Assembly: GCA_023253495.1 (NCBI GenBank)
Contig: JALRGF010000066.1
Location: forward strand, 1 to 9,441
DNA length: 9,441 bases
Reading direction: 5' to 3'
DNA from: Verrucomicrobiales bacterium
GTDB taxonomy: Bacteria; Verrucomicrobiota; Verrucomicrobiia; Verrucomicrobiales; V1-33
Under the pieces are notes generated by a model. That model was not told the DNA's origin and made no database searches. It saw only the letters and a list, made by a program, of their open reading frames with translations. The stretch's first letter is position 1; each line of letters opens with the position of its first letter. The position numbers and the translations under genes were made by a program. This document shows positions 1 through 6,526 of this stretch, in pieces.

Positions 1-222
1 ATCAAGCAATTGTCCTTTGTTTTCAATCAAGAAAACATGATGCTAAGTCATTTTTCCATAATTGGTAAAATGAAAAATGTGAGAATCAGAGATTTAGTCA
101 AATCCTGATAGACACAAAAAAACTCCTGTTTCACTTTAGGAAGTGAAGGGAAGTATAGCAAACTTGGTGGAGTACAACAGAGTGCTAGAGTACAGCCTCT
201 GTGACACGCACATGAGAATATT
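1..222. other. AT-rich segment of foreign composition, no gene seen
   Basis: A hand count gives about 36% G+C over the first 220 bases, against roughly two-thirds in the rest of the window. The stretch has A and T runs, stops in most frames and no bacterial-looking reading frame, ribosome binding site or RNA gene. The change is abrupt, between about 205 and 226, and it cuts the plus-strand gene that ends at 300. The texture resembles vertebrate-type non-coding DNA more than a bacterial intergenic region, but I recognise no specific repeat. A host or contaminant fragment joined during amplification or assembly is the likeliest explanation. A recently inserted AT-rich element is the alternative. 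Confidence 0.6.
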
Positions 223-300
223 GCCAAGTACAACCAGCTCCTGCGCATCGAGGAGGAACTCGGTGACCGCGCCGTCTACGGCGGCCGCATGAAGCACTAG
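205..300 (+). CDS. 3' tail of an unidentified gene (5' end missing)
   Basis: Frame 1 is open from after a TGA at 202-204 to a TAG at 298-300. The convincing part begins near 223 and encodes about 25 residues, including KYNQLLRIEEELGDRAVYGG and ending RMKH. It is GC-rich at third positions and has the look of the helical C-terminus of a cytoplasmic enzyme. I do not recognise the family from so short a piece. The first few codons (205-222) probably belong to the AT-rich foreign segment. The gene runs convergently into the HNH gene: the two stop codons interleave in the palindrome CTAG at 297-300. That tight fit to a clearly real neighbour is the best argument that this tail is real coding sequence. 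Confidence 0.55.
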   Translation, partial: HAHENIAKYNQLLRIEEELGDRAVYGGRMKH

Positions 301-941
301 GCGGAAATTTCCACGGTGCCGTCGCTGACTTCGATGAAGTCGAGCCAGCTCGGCCGTGCTTCCTGGTGGCGCATGCTGCTGTGGAACGGGCGCCAGCGCG
401 GCGCCCGCGGTTCGGTGCGCGGAAACATGCGCGCCTCATGCGGGAGCTTGTTGGCCTTCCTTGAGTTGCATCGGATGCAGGAGGCGACGACATTTTCCCA
501 TGTGGTCCGTCCGCCTTTGTCGCGCGGGATGACATGATCGAGGTTCAGGTCCCGCGGATCGAACACGCGGTCGCAGTATTGGCAGGTGTGGCGGTCGCGG
601 ATGAAGACGTTGTGGCGGGTGAATTTGACTTCGGTCTTCGGCAGCCGGTCGTACAGCGTCAGCACGATGATTTCCGGAACCACGAACGCGTGCCGCGCCG
701 AGCGCAGGCACGGCGGCTGGGCTTTTTGCCGGTGGTGGTCCTGCGCCAGGCTGAGCCACGAGTATGCGTCGTGCGTCGAGTAGTTCTTTTCCTCATCGCG
801 GTGCACGATGTGCGCATGCCCGAGAAAGACCAGGGTCACGGCCCGCCGGGCCGTGCAGGTGTTCACCGGTTGCCAAAGCCGGTTTAGAACAAGGACTTGT
901 GAATCAAGAGCGATCACGGCGCGGGCTTTCGGATCGGTCAT
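297..941 (-). CDS. HNH endonuclease family protein
   Basis: The gene encodes 214 residues from the ATG at 939-941. The sequence GAAGGTG precedes this ATG by a few bases and is a usable ribosome binding site. An ATG ten codons upstream (969-971) lacks one, so I prefer the shorter form. The N-terminal half carries the hydrophobic pattern of a stand-alone HNH family (VLVLNRLWQPVN, then RRAVTLVFLG). The catalytic half shows paired zinc cysteines C120-x2-C123 and C155-x2-C158. Between them lie the HNH core LDHVIP with H136 and TTWENVV with N150. The family cleaves DNA using a beta-beta-alpha metal site. Its members are found both alone and beside restriction or phage genes, but no methylase, specificity subunit or phage gene is visible here, so the biological role is open. 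The fold assignment is secure; the substrate is not known. Confidence 0.88.
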   Translation of the reverse strand: MTDPKARAVIALDSQVLVLNRLWQPVNTCTARRAVTLVFLGHAHIVHRDEEKNYSTHDAYSWLSLAQDHHRQKAQPPCLRSARHAFVVPEIIVLTLYDRLPKTEVKFTRHNVFIRDRHTCQYCDRVFDPRDLNLDHVIPRDKGGRTTWENVVASCIRCNSRKANKLPHEARMFPRTEPRAPRWRPFHSSMRHQEARPSWLDFIEVSDGTVEISA

Positions 942-1202
942 CGTATTCACCTTCGCCCGCCCCGCAAGCACGGGCTTGGGTCAGAGGTCGGTGGCCGGTG
1001 GTCGGCTTCCGGCGAGGTGGGGCGTGAGGCCGAGGTGGAGCGGGCCCTCCGGGCGCGCCGGCGGTGAGGACGCCTCAGGCCGGAAACTTCTTTGAGCCTC
1101 TTCGAGCGGCGGGCTTCACGGTTCGGCCGGGGCGACGCTCTGCGGGGCTCGGGTCTCGCGCGCGCGCTGGGAGCGCCGCACTGGAGCACCGCGTGTCAGC
1201 TG

Positions 1203-1296
1203 CTCCCACTGACCGCTCCCACTGACCGTGCCCACTGACCGAGTCGCCGATGACCTTCGTTGCTACCTTCATCCCACGGCTCACTCCCACTGACCG
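1203..1296. repeat. Short repeats, consensus CTCCCACTGACCG, four copies
   Basis: Two perfect 13-bp copies lie head to tail at 1203-1215 and 1216-1228. A third, with TG in place of the first CT, follows immediately at 1229-1241. A fourth perfect copy stands apart at 1284-1296. The invariant core is CCCACTGACCG, which reads CGGTCAGTGGG on the minus strand. The copies lie between two divergent genes, roughly 200-300 bases upstream of each. They could be binding sites for a regulator or members of a dispersed intergenic repeat family. The units abut with no spacer, which rules out a CRISPR array. Confidence 0.75.
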
Positions 1297-1302
1297 CACC
1301 CA

Positions 1303-1329
1303 GGGCACGCACAAGCCGGGGCACGCACA
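1303..1329. repeat. Direct repeat GGGCACGCACA, two copies 16 bp apart
   Basis: The 11-mer occurs at 1303-1313 and again at 1319-1329, just downstream of the last 13-bp repeat copy. With only two copies in GC-rich non-coding DNA this may be chance or a small slippage duplication. No function is inferred. Confidence 0.4.
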
Positions 1330-1418
1330 GGAGCAGGCGAGGGACGGGCCCGGCAGTGGCCGCGCCCGCCACCGACCGGCCTGGATGTCCGGTCACACCT
1401 TTTCACGTCCCGCCTTCA

Positions 1419-1451
1419 CGTCTCCTGTCGACGCGTGGGCGTCAGGAGGTG
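1419..1451 (+). promoter_or_regulatory. Leader hairpin enclosing a perfect Shine-Dalgarno sequence
   Basis: GACGC (1430-1434) pairs with GCGTC (1439-1443) around a four-base loop. After a three-base bulge (1427-1429), bases 1419-1426 pair with 1444-1451, two of the eight pairs being G-U. The right arm contains AGGAGGT (1444-1450), an exact anti-16S match, fully buried in the stem. It lies 49 bases upstream of the favoured phosphodiesterase start, too far to serve it, and an in-frame TGA at 1476-1478 stops that frame from reaching it. It could drive a tiny leader peptide, act as a standby site, or be coincidental. The pairing is clear; the function is not. Confidence 0.3.
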
Positions 1452-1499
1452 GATCGAAAAAGCTGCCGGTTTCAATGAAGCGTGGCAGGATATCCGGGA

Positions 1500-3338
1500 A
1501 TGACGACGCCGGTGGCTCTCAAGGAAATTCTGTCGGCGTTCCGCCGCGGCTGGATGACGTTTATGGTTGTGCATCTGGCGGTGGTCGCGGTGACGGCGGG
1601 GGTGATCGGGCCGTTGGGGGCGCTGGTCCTGCAGGCGATGGTGTCGTGGTCCGGGGAGAGGGCGCTGAGCGACACGGCGATTGCGGAGTCTGTGCTCAGT
1701 CCGGTTGGGGCGGTGCTGGCAGTGGGATTGGCCAGTGTCTGGCTGACCCTGCAATGGCTGGGGTACGCGGCCCAACTGGTGCCGGCGCGTGCGCTGCTCT
1801 GCGGCCGCGAGGCGCGGCTGGCTGAGGTGCCCGGGGTGCTCGGGCCGGCGCTGCCGCGGCTGCTGCGGGTCTCGCTGCGCTGCGTGCTCCGGCTGGGGGT
1901 GTGGTCCGTGCCGTTTACCGGCCTGTACGCGGCGGTTTATGCCGGGCTGCTCAGCGAGAATGACATCAACTATTACCTCGCGAAAAAACCCCGGGAATTC
2001 TGGTGGGCGGCGGGCCTGGCCGCGGCAGTGGGGCTGGTTCATGTCGTGGTGGTGGCGCGCCTGGCGACTGGTTGGGTGCATGCGTTGCCGCTGGTGATGT
2101 TCCGGGGCGCCTCTCCCGGGGCGGCGTTGCGTCTGAGCGCGCGGGCGGCGGCCGGGCAGCGTCGGTGGATTTCTGGTGGACTGGTCGCGTGGGCGCTGGG
2201 CACGCCGCTGATCGGCTCGCTGCTCAACCTGCCATGGTCGGCTTTCGCCCTGTGGTCGGCAGAGCATTGGCACCGGCAACCGTCGCTGCTGGTGGCGGCC
2301 CTCGGGTTGGCGCTGGCGCTCTCGCTGGCCACCGGCTGGCTGGTCGGCATGGTCGGCGGATCGTTGATCGCGCTGCACCACCTGCGCTTGTACCGCCTCG
2401 CGGGGCTGGATCGGGATTCGACGCGTGAGCGTGCCGCGCGGCGACCGCTGTCCGGCTCCCTGATGCCGGCGGCGGCCGGGGGGATCGGGTTGTGTGCGGT
2501 GACTGGGTTTCTGTCCTTCCAATGGCTCGAGTCCCTGCACACCGAACACCCGGCCGTCGTCATCGCTCACCGCGGCGCCTCCGCGGTGGCGCCGGAAAAC
2601 ACGTTGGCTGCCGTGCGCGCTGCGGTGGAGGCGGGGGCCGACTGGGTGGAGGTCGATGTTCAGGAGTCGGCTGACGGCACGGTATTTGTGTTTCACGACC
2701 GCGACTTCAAGCGGTTCCGCGGCCCCGGCCGGGCGCTCCGGGACATGCGTGATGCGGAAATTGACAGCATCGACATCGGCTCGTGGAAATCCCCGGACTT
2801 TGCGGCCGAGCGGGCACCGCGTCTGGCCGAGGTGCTCGCCCTCTGCAAGGAACGCAGCGGAGTCTTGATCGAGTTGAAATACTACGGCACACCCGGGCGG
2901 CTGGAAGAACGGGTGATCGAACAGGTCGAGGCCGCCGGTATGGCTGATCAGGTCATGATCATGTCGCTGAATCACGCCGGAGTGCGCACCGTGCGGCGGC
3001 TGCGCCCGCAATGGAAGGTCGGCCTGCTTTCAACGGTGGCGGTGGGCGATCTGACGCGGCTCGACATCGATTTCCTCGGCCTCAACGTGCGTACCGTCAC
3101 GCGGCCGTTGCTGCGGTCGGCGGCGCGGCGCGGACTGAAGGTGCATGTCTGGACGGTCAACGATCCGCTGGCCATGGCGGCGCAGCTCGGCCGCGGCGTG
3201 GACGGCCTGATCACCGACGATCCGGCACTGGCCCGCGCGGTGATGGTCGAGCGCGCGGAAGCGACCTTTCCGGAAAAACTGGTGCTGACGGTGGCCGGCA
3301 TGACCGGACGGCCGCCGCCCCCGCCGTCCGGTCCGTGA
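1500..3338 (+). CDS. Glycerophosphodiester phosphodiesterase with N-terminal membrane domain
   Basis: The protein has 612 residues from the ATG at 1500, which has AGGA at 1487-1490 as ribosome binding site; a GTG at 1482 would add six residues. Residues ~20-345 contain about seven hydrophobic segments (near 20-45, 66-95, 128-150, 167-190, 226-245, 260-290 and 325-345). This is the layout of the membrane domain found fused to these enzymes. Residues ~350-590 form the GDPD TIM barrel. Its landmarks are HRG (H357), APENT (E366), EVDVQ (E384, D386), FHD (H399), the metal-ligand motif ELKYY (E458, K460) and HVWTVND near the end. The family hydrolyses glycerophosphodiesters such as glycerophosphocholine to glycerol-3-phosphate and an alcohol, using a divalent metal. 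All expected catalytic residues are present. The barrel follows the last membrane segment; its side of the membrane is not proven. The extreme C-terminus is proline-rich (RPPPPPSGP), encoded partly by the terminator-like hairpin. Confidence 0.93.
   Translation: MTTPVALKEILSAFRRGWMTFMVVHLAVVAVTAGVIGPLGALVLQAMVSWSGERALSDTAIAESVLSPVGAVLAVGLASVWLTLQWLGYAAQLVPARALLCGREARLAEVPGVLGPALPRLLRVSLRCVLRLGVWSVPFTGLYAAVYAGLLSENDINYYLAKKPREFWWAAGLAAAVGLVHVVVVARLATGWVHALPLVMFRGASPGAALRLSARAAAGQRRWISGGLVAWALGTPLIGSLLNLPWSAFALWSAEHWHRQPSLLVAALGLALALSLATGWLVGMVGGSLIALHHLRLYRLAGLDRDSTRERAARRPLSGSLMPAAAGGIGLCAVTGFLSFQWLESLHTEHPAVVIAHRGASAVAPENTLAAVRAAVEAGADWVEVDVQESADGTVFVFHDRDFKRFRGPGRALRDMRDAEIDSIDIGSWKSPDFAAERAPRLAEVLALCKERSGVLIELKYYGTPGRLEERVIEQVEAAGMADQVMIMSLNHAGVRTVRRLRPQWKVGLLSTVAVGDLTRLDIDFLGLNVRTVTRPLLRSAARRGLKVHVWTVNDPLAMAAQLGRGVDGLITDDPALARAVMVERAEATFPEKLVLTVAGMTGRPPPPPSGP
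3302..3333. terminator. Perfect 11-bp inverted repeat at the end of the phosphodiesterase gene
   Basis: GACCGGACGGC (3302-3312) is followed after ten bases by its exact reverse complement at 3323-3333. It lies in the last codons before the TGA at 3336-3338, between two convergent genes whose stops are 35 bases apart. It is well placed to act as a bidirectional terminator or transcript-end stabiliser. No T run follows on either strand, so it is not a canonical intrinsic terminator. Confidence 0.5.
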
Positions 3339-3373
3339 GGCCGTGGCCGTAAGCGAGGGACCCGGGCGGCGGG

Positions 3374-4555
3374 CTAGCGTACCTCCTGCTCATGGAGCAG
3401 GCGGCGCAGCAGGGAGACCGCAGGCACGCCGGGTTGCGCCGCCTGCACCCGGCCCTGCGCGTCGGTGATCACGGTGCTGGGCAGCGGAGGCTCCTCGCCG
3501 AGGGCCGCTTTGAAATCGGCCAAGGCGCCCTCCCGCTGTGCGGTATCAAGAGCGGCCATCCGTGAAGGCAACGGATGCTCGCGCACGTAGTCGGCGAGCT
3601 TGGTGGCGTCGTCCTCGGCATCGATCGGCACGGCAATGAATTCGATACCTTCGGTGGCAAGCGCCTCGTGGAGGCGGCGCACCGCCGGCAGGTGCTTGCG
3701 GCACGACGGGCACCACGTCGCCAGCGTGGTGTAGACGCGCAGCCGCGCGTCCGGCCGTGCGGTCTGGTCGGCGGCGGCCAGCGGGAACAACGGACGTTCC
3801 ATGGACGGCTCCGACGGCGGGACTGCCGCCGTCCGGTACGCGGTCCGCGCGAAGGCCTCGCCGCCCGGTCCGTCAGCCGGATTTTCAAAGACCGTGAGAA
3901 GGGTGCCCTCCGGGATGTCCGAGGTGGTGGTCGTGCGCCCCGACGGCCAGCGCACGGAAATCGATCGAGCCGCCGTGCGGGCCCCCAGGCCCAGGATCAT
4001 GGTGGCTGAGTGCTGCGCGGCAAAGCCGTCACCGCACCGGTGTTCGCGGATGATTTTCTGGTCGCCGAGGTCGGCCGTGAGCTGCGCGCCGTAGCCGTCG
4101 CGGCAGCCGAATTCCGACGAAGGTGAGGCCGAGCGGTTGCCGCCGACGAAACGGACGGCGATCATGCCGCCGGTGCGGCCGGCGGCCGGCATTTCGTTGC
4201 GATAGAGGTTGAAGAGCGGCTGGTTGGCATTGACCAGGGCGATGTCCGACCATCCGTCGCGGTCGTAGTCGAGCACCGCGAACCCGCGGCTGTCCGCCGG
4301 CGTGTCCAGCCCGGAAAGGGCTGACCGGTCGTCAAACGAGCGCCCGCCCCGGTTGGCGAAATAATGGTTGCGCTCGTTGCCGCTCAGCGAATGCACCACC
4401 AGGGTGTCGCCACGGCGCTCGACCCCGGCCAGCCGCGCATCAATGTGGGGTTGGAGCGCCCCGTCCGCGCGCCCGCGTTTCCACTCCGGGGAGAGGCGGA
4501 ACGAGGAGCGGGCCAGGCTGTCGTCGGAACGCACGACCGTGCGCCACAGGTTGCT
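3374..4555 (-). CDS. C-terminal part of the lipoprotein: FG-GAP, ASPIC/UnbV and thioredoxin-like domains
   Basis: These 393 codons continue in exactly the frame of the upstream part (4556-6514), from which only a TGA separates them. They have no signal peptide and no independent ribosome binding site; the first candidate start is a GTG at 4534. They start mid-domain with SNLWRTVVRSDDSLARS. In whole-protein numbering they add a seventh FG-GAP motif, DYDRDGWSD, at ~749. An ASPIC/UnbV domain follows at ~783-875, with GYGAQL, the HRCGDGFAAQHS segment, LGLG and RWPSG. A thioredoxin-like domain spans ~925-1046, with active site WCPSC (cysteines 935 and 938) after YTTLAT. That ending resembles TlpA/redoxin-type thiol-disulfide proteins exposed to the periplasm. 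The domains are intact, with no frameshifts or further stops, so the piece is probably translated together with the upstream part. As a separate gene it would be a headless fragment. Confidence 0.85.
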   Translation of the reverse strand, partial: SNLWRTVVRSDDSLARSSFRLSPEWKRGRADGALQPHIDARLAGVERRGDTLVVHSLSGNERNHYFANRGGRSFDDRSALSGLDTPADSRGFAVLDYDRDGWSDIALVNANQPLFNLYRNEMPAAGRTGGMIAVRFVGGNRSASPSSEFGCRDGYGAQLTADLGDQKIIREHRCGDGFAAQHSATMILGLGARTAARSISVRWPSGRTTTTSDIPEGTLLTVFENPADGPGGEAFARTAYRTAAVPPSEPSMERPLFPLAAADQTARPDARLRVYTTLATWCPSCRKHLPAVRRLHEALATEGIEFIAVPIDAEDDATKLADYVREHPLPSRMAALDTAQREGALADFKAALGEEPPLPSTVITDAQGRVQAAQPGVPAVSLLRRLLHEQEVR

Positions 4556-4558
4556 TCA
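4525..4558 (-). promoter_or_regulatory. In-frame TGA with SECIS-like hairpin (candidate selenocysteine site)
   Basis: On the minus strand the TGA (4558-4556) falls between ELDL and SNLWRTVV, codon 653 of a 1047-codon frame. Seventeen bases later comes CGCAC-GGTC-GTGCG, a perfect five-pair stem (4539-4543 with 4530-4534) with a four-base GGTC loop (4538-4535). The stem can be lengthened either by two G-U pairs (4544-4545 with 4528-4529) or by GG pairing with CC at 4526-4527, which leaves UU bulged. Bacterial SECIS elements are hairpins just downstream of the UGA with G in the first loop positions. From memory, E. coli fdhF has a GGUC loop 18 bases after its UGA. The similarity is close, but this DNA is GC-rich and forms hairpins easily. 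No selA, selB, selC or selD gene lies in the window to confirm decoding. Confidence 0.5.
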
Positions 4559-6514
4559 CAAGTCGAGCTCGGACGACAGCTCCTTGGGCGCCGTGAAGTA
4601 CCCGCTGAGCACATACAGGTCGAGAAACGAATCGTTGTCGAAATCCGCAAAGCACCCGCCCCACGACCAGCCGGCTTTCATGACGGTGAGCGACGGCGGA
4701 TCCATGCCGGCGGCCTGCCGGAAGCGGCCGTCGGTCTCCTGGTGGTAGAGCCAGTTTCCCATGGCGGACTCCAGGTACGGCCGGCTCAGGCCGGGAAGTT
4801 TGGCGGTGATGCGGCGGCCGGCCTTGCTGTACATGTTGGAGACGTACAGGTCTTCGCGGCCGTCGTTGTCGTAGTCGCCCCAGCTCGCCCCCATGGCGAA
4901 GCCGTAGGCGTTGATGCCGGATTCGCGGGTCACGTCCTTGAAGCCGTCCGGGCCGTCGTTGCGCAGCAGGTTGTCCTCCGCCCAGTCGTTGGCCACATAG
5001 AGGTCGGGGTCACCATCGCGGTCGAAGTCGCCCCAGGTCGCCTGCAGCGAGTTGCGCCAGAGGCTGACGGCGGCGCTTTCGGGGGCGACCTCGAACCGGC
5101 CGGCGCCGCGGTTGGCGAGCAGGACGTTCGGCGGCCCGAGTTGGTCGAGCACATTGGGAAACCCCTGGTCCTTGCCGCTGCCCTGGTTGTGTGCGGCCAG
5201 ACGCCGCTTGTACTCGCGGGCCAGATCCGGCGGAAAAAATTCATCCGGCCAGTCGAAGCCGTTGTCCTCCGTCCGGGCGACGCCGCCGGCCGGGCTGGCG
5301 CCGACCGGGGCGGCCGGGCGGTAAGTGCAGAGGTAGACGTCGAGCAGGCCGTCGCGGTTGTAGTCGGCCGCGGACATGGAAATGACGGCCATCGGGAAAT
5401 GAGGCGGGGCGCGGTGCTGCTGGAACCAGCCCCCGATATTTTCGAGGTACGCAGTTTTCAGCAGGCTGCGCCCGAGCAGGGCGTCGAGGTCCCCGTCGTT
5501 GTCGAAATCGGCGAACAGGGCGCAGGTGGTGTGCCCGGGCAGGTCGAGTCCGTGCAGGGCGGCGGCTTCGGTGAAGGTGCCGTCACCCCGGTTGCGCAGC
5601 AGCATGTTTTTGCCGATGCGGACCATGATGTAGATGTCGTCGAAGCCGTCGCCATTGATGTCGGCCACGCTCACTCCTTCCTTCTGGTTGGCCGAGATCG
5701 GGGCGAAGTACGGATGCGGGGGCGATTTCATGCCTTCGCGGTAGTACTTGAGGGTGGCCTCGTAATGTTCGGAGCGGCGGACTTTGGCGGCCTCCAGCGG
5801 CGAGCGCACGGCACGCGTCAGGACCTCGGCAAAAAGGCGGCGGGGACTGGTGCTGGTCTGCATCTGGCGGGTCGACCATCCGGTGATCCGCCACTCGGGC
5901 TCGGTTCCGCCAGGTGCTGTCAGCCGCTCCCAGGTCAGCGCGAGCGCCCCCTGATACGACCGCCAGGCGCCGGATTTCAGGCAGGCGAGAGCCTCGAACC
6001 CGCCGCTGGCCACGTACCGGTCCGGATTTCCGCCCGGGTGTTCCCCATCGATGATGTACACCTTCGCGTGTTCAAACCACGAGACCTCGTCGAGCAGCGG
6101 GCGCCAGAGGTCGACGGTGCCCTCGGTCCGCCCGCCCGCGCCCACCGGCCAGGAACGTGTCTCCATCGCCCCGATGTCGGGCGCCCCGGCCTCCGGTGCC
6201 GGGGCGAGGTCGGTGATGTCGACCGCCGGGGCGAAGAGGTCTTCGGCTCCCGGTCCCGGCAGCTGCAGGTGCAGGAGGCCTTTGGAAAGCGCACTCATCT
6301 TCGGTCCGAGCGCGAGGTACGTTTCCTCCGCGGTCACCAGCGCCCGGATCATCTCCGCATCGCCCCGGGGCGCAGAGGACGATTCACCGCCGCCCCCGGC
6401 CGCCGACGGTCCCGGCCGGCATCCGCACAGGGCCAGGACGGCCGCCAGCCCCAAGGCCCGAGCCAGAGGCTCCCGAAGACCGGCCGCCGGAAAGATGGAG
6501 TCGAATGCCGCCAC
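4556..6514 (-). CDS. FG-GAP/VCBS repeat lipoprotein, N-terminal part up to in-frame TGA
   Basis: There are 652 codons from a GTG at 6514 to the TGA at 4556-4558. The N-terminus has arginines, a hydrophobic run GLAAVLAL and LCGC, so C32 is a likely lipid-attachment cysteine and the protein is probably exported and membrane-anchored. Residues ~50-280 are a poorly recognisable, possibly helical region. From ~285 come calcium-binding FG-GAP loops of the D-x-D/N-x-D-G type: DINGDGFDD (285), DFDNDGDLD (336), DYNRDGLLD (384), DFDRDGDPD (~490), DYDNDGRED (~545) and DFDNDSFLD (624), each followed by a beta-strand such as LYV. These build blades of a beta-propeller as in integrin-like and CRTAC1-type proteins. 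The propeller is incomplete without the seventh motif beyond the TGA, so the real product is likely the 1046-residue read-through form. No clear ribosome binding site precedes the GTG. The ligand or substrate is unknown. Confidence 0.88.
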   Translation of the reverse strand: MAAFDSIFPAAGLREPLARALGLAAVLALCGCRPGPSAAGGGGESSSAPRGDAEMIRALVTAEETYLALGPKMSALSKGLLHLQLPGPGAEDLFAPAVDITDLAPAPEAGAPDIGAMETRSWPVGAGGRTEGTVDLWRPLLDEVSWFEHAKVYIIDGEHPGGNPDRYVASGGFEALACLKSGAWRSYQGALALTWERLTAPGGTEPEWRITGWSTRQMQTSTSPRRLFAEVLTRAVRSPLEAAKVRRSEHYEATLKYYREGMKSPPHPYFAPISANQKEGVSVADINGDGFDDIYIMVRIGKNMLLRNRGDGTFTEAAALHGLDLPGHTTCALFADFDNDGDLDALLGRSLLKTAYLENIGGWFQQHRAPPHFPMAVISMSAADYNRDGLLDVYLCTYRPAAPVGASPAGGVARTEDNGFDWPDEFFPPDLAREYKRRLAAHNQGSGKDQGFPNVLDQLGPPNVLLANRGAGRFEVAPESAAVSLWRNSLQATWGDFDRDGDPDLYVANDWAEDNLLRNDGPDGFKDVTRESGINAYGFAMGASWGDYDNDGREDLYVSNMYSKAGRRITAKLPGLSRPYLESAMGNWLYHQETDGRFRQAAGMDPPSLTVMKAGWSWGGCFADFDNDSFLDLYVLSGYFTAPKELSSELDL

Positions 6515-6526
6515 AAATCGCAGACC

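Larger units (their letters stand above)
942..1499. other. Non-coding divergent intergenic region
   Basis: About 560 bases separate the start of the HNH gene from the start of the phosphodiesterase gene. They hold four copies of an 11-13 bp repeat (1203-1296), a 16-bp-period direct repeat (1303-1329) and a hairpin over a Shine-Dalgarno sequence (1419-1451). Open frames crossing the region on both strands have no coding character and no good starts. I found no tRNA, no CRISPR structure and no transposon end. Promoters for both flanking genes must lie here if those genes are transcribed separately, but no clear -35/-10 pair stands out in this very GC-rich DNA. Confidence 0.6.

Noticed and set aside
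297..941. Restriction system or homing endonuclease locus
   Set aside because: No methyltransferase, specificity subunit or intron/intein structure is visible. Only the stand-alone HNH protein can be supported.
1203..1296. CRISPR array
   Set aside because: Units are 13 bp, abut directly without spacers, and no cas gene is present.
1250..1825. 191-codon plus-strand frame downstream of the repeats, containing the AGGAGGT sequence
   Set aside because: Its frame is glycine-rich shadow sequence, overlaps the phosphodiesterase out of frame, and has no start at the right distance from AGGAGGT.
1416..3011. 531-codon minus-strand open frame opposite the phosphodiesterase
   Set aside because: The plus strand carries a complete GDPD catalytic motif set. 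The antisense product is low-complexity Q, R, H and P.
3374..6514. Two independent adjacent genes instead of one interrupted frame
   Set aside because: The downstream part is in the same frame, starts mid-domain without a signal peptide or ribosome site, and supplies the missing seventh propeller motif and the ASPIC domain of the same protein type.
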